Assembly: GCA_003242645.1 (NCBI GenBank)
Contig: QGVC01000192.1
Span: forward strand, 1-6,937
Source of the DNA: Pseudomonadota bacterium
GTDB lineage: Bacteria; Pseudomonadota; Alphaproteobacteria; Rhizobiales; Hyphomicrobiaceae
Length of the DNA stretch: 6,937 nt
Direction: 5' to 3'
Position 1 is the stretch's first letter, and each line of letters starts with the position of its first letter. Under the pieces are notes generated by a model. The model was not told where the DNA came from and searched no databases. It saw only the letters and a program-made list of their open reading frames with translations. Positions 5,110 to 6,937 of this stretch are shown here, in pieces. Both the position numbers and the translations under genes were made by a program.

Positions 5110-6936
5110 CTATTGCAGAGCCATCGCCAGCGTCCGCGCCTCGCCGGGGGATAGCTCTACCGTCTGCTCGAGGCGCTGCTCCCGCGTCTCGGCCTTGATC
5201 GTGTAGCGGCCAGCGGCCAGGAACTCCCGCGGCTCAGGCTCCATCGTGCGCCAGATGGCCTGCCCCGAGCTGTCGCGCACCTCCCAGAAGACGTCCCCGC
5301 CGCTGAGCGGCATTCCGCCGTACTCCAACCGCAGCTGCAGATGAGCCGCCTGGGGCTCAAGAACCAACTCGTGCTCGCTCGCCTCTATCAGCTCCGTCTC
5401 ACCCGTGGCCACCGCGTTCAGCCGGCCAAGCCGGGCCTCGACGCGATAGCGCCCCGCCGGCAGCTGCAGCAGCGGGCTCGGCTGAATCGATCGGGCCGCC
5501 TCGACCTCCGTTCCACCCTCGAGCCGAATAATGCGCCACGTTACTTTCTCGAGATCCGCGGGCGACTCGCCGGGCAGCCGCACCGAAAGCGCCAATCTCG
5601 CGAGATTGAGGTTCAGCGTCCTGCTGATGTCGTCGCCGGCGCCCAGCGCGATCAGCTCCCGCACCTCGGCTGCACCCTTCTGCGCGATCACATGGTAAGT
5701 GCCCGCCGGCAGGATGAACTTCGGCGTCTTCGCTGCAGAGCGCGCGACCTCCCGCCGGCCGCCAGGAGCGCTGGGGTCATCCTCCAGAATGCGAAAAAGG
5801 ACGTTGTCGGCCCCCTCTTCCGCGCCCTCGTGATCCAGCGCTTCGAGACGAATGCGGCCCACCGCAGTTGCAAGCGGCGGTGTCCCTCTGCTTCCGCTCG
5901 GGACCACGATGTTCCGCTCCACCCGGAACTGCCCGGTCTGCAAGGTCACGCGGTAGGTGCCCGCCGGCACGTAGAGCTCCCGTTCCTCGGCCGGTCCCAT
6001 CCAGACCGCGCGCGCCTTGTCTGGCTCCTCCTCGTTCAGCTCCACCAGACTGATCACGGCAGGGGACGGCAGATCCCCGTCATCCGCGGTGAACGGAGGT
6101 GGCGCAAGGTCCAGGACGCCGCCATTGAGGGTCACCGTCACCGTCGTCGGAAGATTTTCCGCGACGGTTACGGGCTGCCGTACCCACAAGGCATCCCGCC
6201 GCGCTTCAACGACGTAGTCGCCAGGCGGCAGCGACAGCCGGGGTGCCGCCTCTGTGGCCTCCTGCACTGGAGTTGTGTCTTCATTTCCGGCTCGGAAGAC
6301 GCGCCAAGTGATCGGCACGTCGAGCGGGTCCCCTCCCTCAACAAGCGTCGCCGACAGACGCAGCCCGGGTGGCCCGAAATCATCGCGGCTGACGGCGCGC
6401 GGCCGCGGCACACGTAGTGGCTGGGTGGTGGCGAGCGAAGCGAGATTCAGCGCCTCAGCGATCGCAGGAACCACCTCGGCAGCCTCCTGCGCAATGAAGT
6501 GCCGGCCGCCGGTGATGCGCGGCACGCAGGCCATGCGCTCCGCGTCCTCGGGCTTGGTTCCGATGCTGACCACGTGAATGGTGAGCTCAGGCCGGGCGCG
6601 GTGCAGCTCCCCTGCGATCTGGCACGGATCGCTTTGGCAGTTGTCGTAATCGTCGTGGATGAGAACGAGGCTTTCCTTCCCCTCGCCACCGGGCAGCACG
6701 TCGGCCGCAGCGACCATGGCGAGCGTCAGTGGCCCGCGTCCCCTGGGACTGAGCGATTCTAGCGAAGAGAGGATCTGCTCGGGGTTGAGCGGTTGCAGGG
6801 CGACGGCCTGCTCGACGTCAGAGCAATCGCCCCGCCGGCGATGACCGAACAAGACGAGGCCGACCTCCGCGGTGCGGTCGAGCGCCGGGAGGATCTGGCG
6901 CAGCCCTTGACGGGCCAGCGAGAACTTCGCCTCGGA
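5110..6936 (-). CDS. VWA domain protein with five C-terminal beta-sandwich-like repeats (5' end outside window)
   Basis: Seen: the frame is open to the right edge. Counting from base 6936, 608 residues are present; a TTG at 6852 would cut into the domain and is not the start. Residues 1-168 are most of a VWA domain: EVGLVLFGHRRRGDCSD (24-40), GRGPLTLAM (66-74) with the MIDAS Thr, LVLIHDDYDNC (90-100) with the motif-3 Asp, SDPC (102-105), and ACVPRITGGRHF (136-147). The first MIDAS motif DxSxS must lie off-window. After a linker come five modules: about 192-270 (ITWRVFR, LSLPPGDYVVEA), 274-358 (YVPAGTYRV), 360-445 (FILPAGTYHV), 446-526 (VTWRIIR, LQLPAGRYRVEA) and 531-608 (FWEVRDSSG, FLAAGRYTIKA). 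Known: VWA domains bind partners through a divalent metal. No enzyme motif or membrane helix is seen in this part. Inferred: an exported adhesion or scaffold protein working with the downstream secreted protein, which carries the same kind of module. Whether it has a signal peptide cannot be seen. Confidence 0.85.
   Translation of the reverse strand, partial: SEAKFSLARQGLRQILPALDRTAEVGLVLFGHRRRGDCSDVEQAVALQPLNPEQILSSLESLSPRGRGPLTLAMVAAADVLPGGEGKESLVLIHDDYDNCQSDPCQIAGELHRARPELTIHVVSIGTKPEDAERMACVPRITGGRHFIAQEAAEVVPAIAEALNLASLATTQPLRVPRPRAVSRDDFGPPGLRLSATLVEGGDPLDVPITWRVFRAGNEDTTPVQEATEAAPRLSLPPGDYVVEARRDALWVRQPVTVAENLPTTVTVTLNGGVLDLAPPPFTADDGDLPSPAVISLVELNEEEPDKARAVWMGPAEERELYVPAGTYRVTLQTGQFRVERNIVVPSGSRGTPPLATAVGRIRLEALDHEGAEEGADNVLFRILEDDPSAPGGRREVARSAAKTPKFILPAGTYHVIAQKGAAEVRELIALGAGDDISRTLNLNLARLALSVRLPGESPADLEKVTWRIIRLEGGTEVEAARSIQPSPLLQLPAGRYRVEARLGRLNAVATGETELIEASEHELVLEPQAAHLQLRLEYGGMPLSGGDVFWEVRDSSGQAIWRTMEPEPREFLAAGRYTIKAETREQRLEQTVELSPGEARTLAMALQ
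5113..6363 (-). repeat. Five protein-level repeats in the tail of the VWA protein
   Basis: Residues 192-608 form five modules of about 78-85 residues. The shared core is [FW]-[RE]-[VI] early in the module, then L-[PA]-[PA]-G-x-Y-x-[VI] and a last beta strand. Modules 1 and 4 are the most alike (WRVFR/WRII, LPPGDYVVEA/LPAGRYRVEA); module 2 is the most diverged. The pattern suggests repeated internal duplication of one ancestral module. Confidence 0.65.
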
Positions 6937-6937
6937 G

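Noticed and set aside
5341..6417. Long open frame of 358 codons on the plus strand opposite the VWA gene
   Set aside because: It lies wholly antisense to a well-supported repeat protein, has an Arg/Pro/His-rich composition and no recognisable motif. It is a GC-bias shadow.

Overview
The window is GC-rich, densely coded bacterial DNA. It most likely comes from an alphaproteobacterium of the Hyphomicrobiales (Rhizobiales) type. The evidence is an AapJ-type general amino-acid binding protein, a ferredoxin-domain class III cyclase like Sinorhizobium CyaC, a small class I methyltransferase of a type I associate with alphaproteobacteria, and strong G/C bias at third codon positions. I cannot name a genus. 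The gene content looks chromosomal. I see no transposase, integrase, tRNA, rRNA or CRISPR array.

Layout. Positions 2-3977 carry four plus-strand genes. The first is the 3' part of a membrane-anchored 2Fe-2S/adenylate cyclase; its reading frame is open to the left edge and begins inside what looks like its last transmembrane helix. It overlaps by four bases (ATGA) a small SAM-dependent methyltransferase. After about 105 bases comes an M20-family amidohydrolase (N-acyl amino acid or hippurate hydrolase type) with a good ribosome binding site. A 112-base gap holding three back-to-back hairpins then leads to a periplasmic amino-acid binding protein of the AapJ family with no permease genes beside it.

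Positions 4030-6937 carry two minus-strand genes converging on the first block. The upstream one is a von Willebrand factor A (VWA) protein, cut by the right edge before its first metal-binding motif, with a tail of five related beta-sandwich-like repeats of about 80 residues. The downstream one, 75 bases later, is a secreted protein made of a signal peptide, a proline-rich linker and three repeats of the same kind. They look like one operon and a family of repeats shared between two proteins.

How they may work together. The cyclase and methyltransferase are probably co-translated, suggesting a redox- or quinone-sensing cAMP signal tied to an unknown methylation. The amidohydrolase and the orphan binding protein could both serve amino-acid scavenging, but hairpins separate them and this is inference. 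The VWA/repeat pair is the least explained part and the best candidate for an undescribed envelope-associated system.
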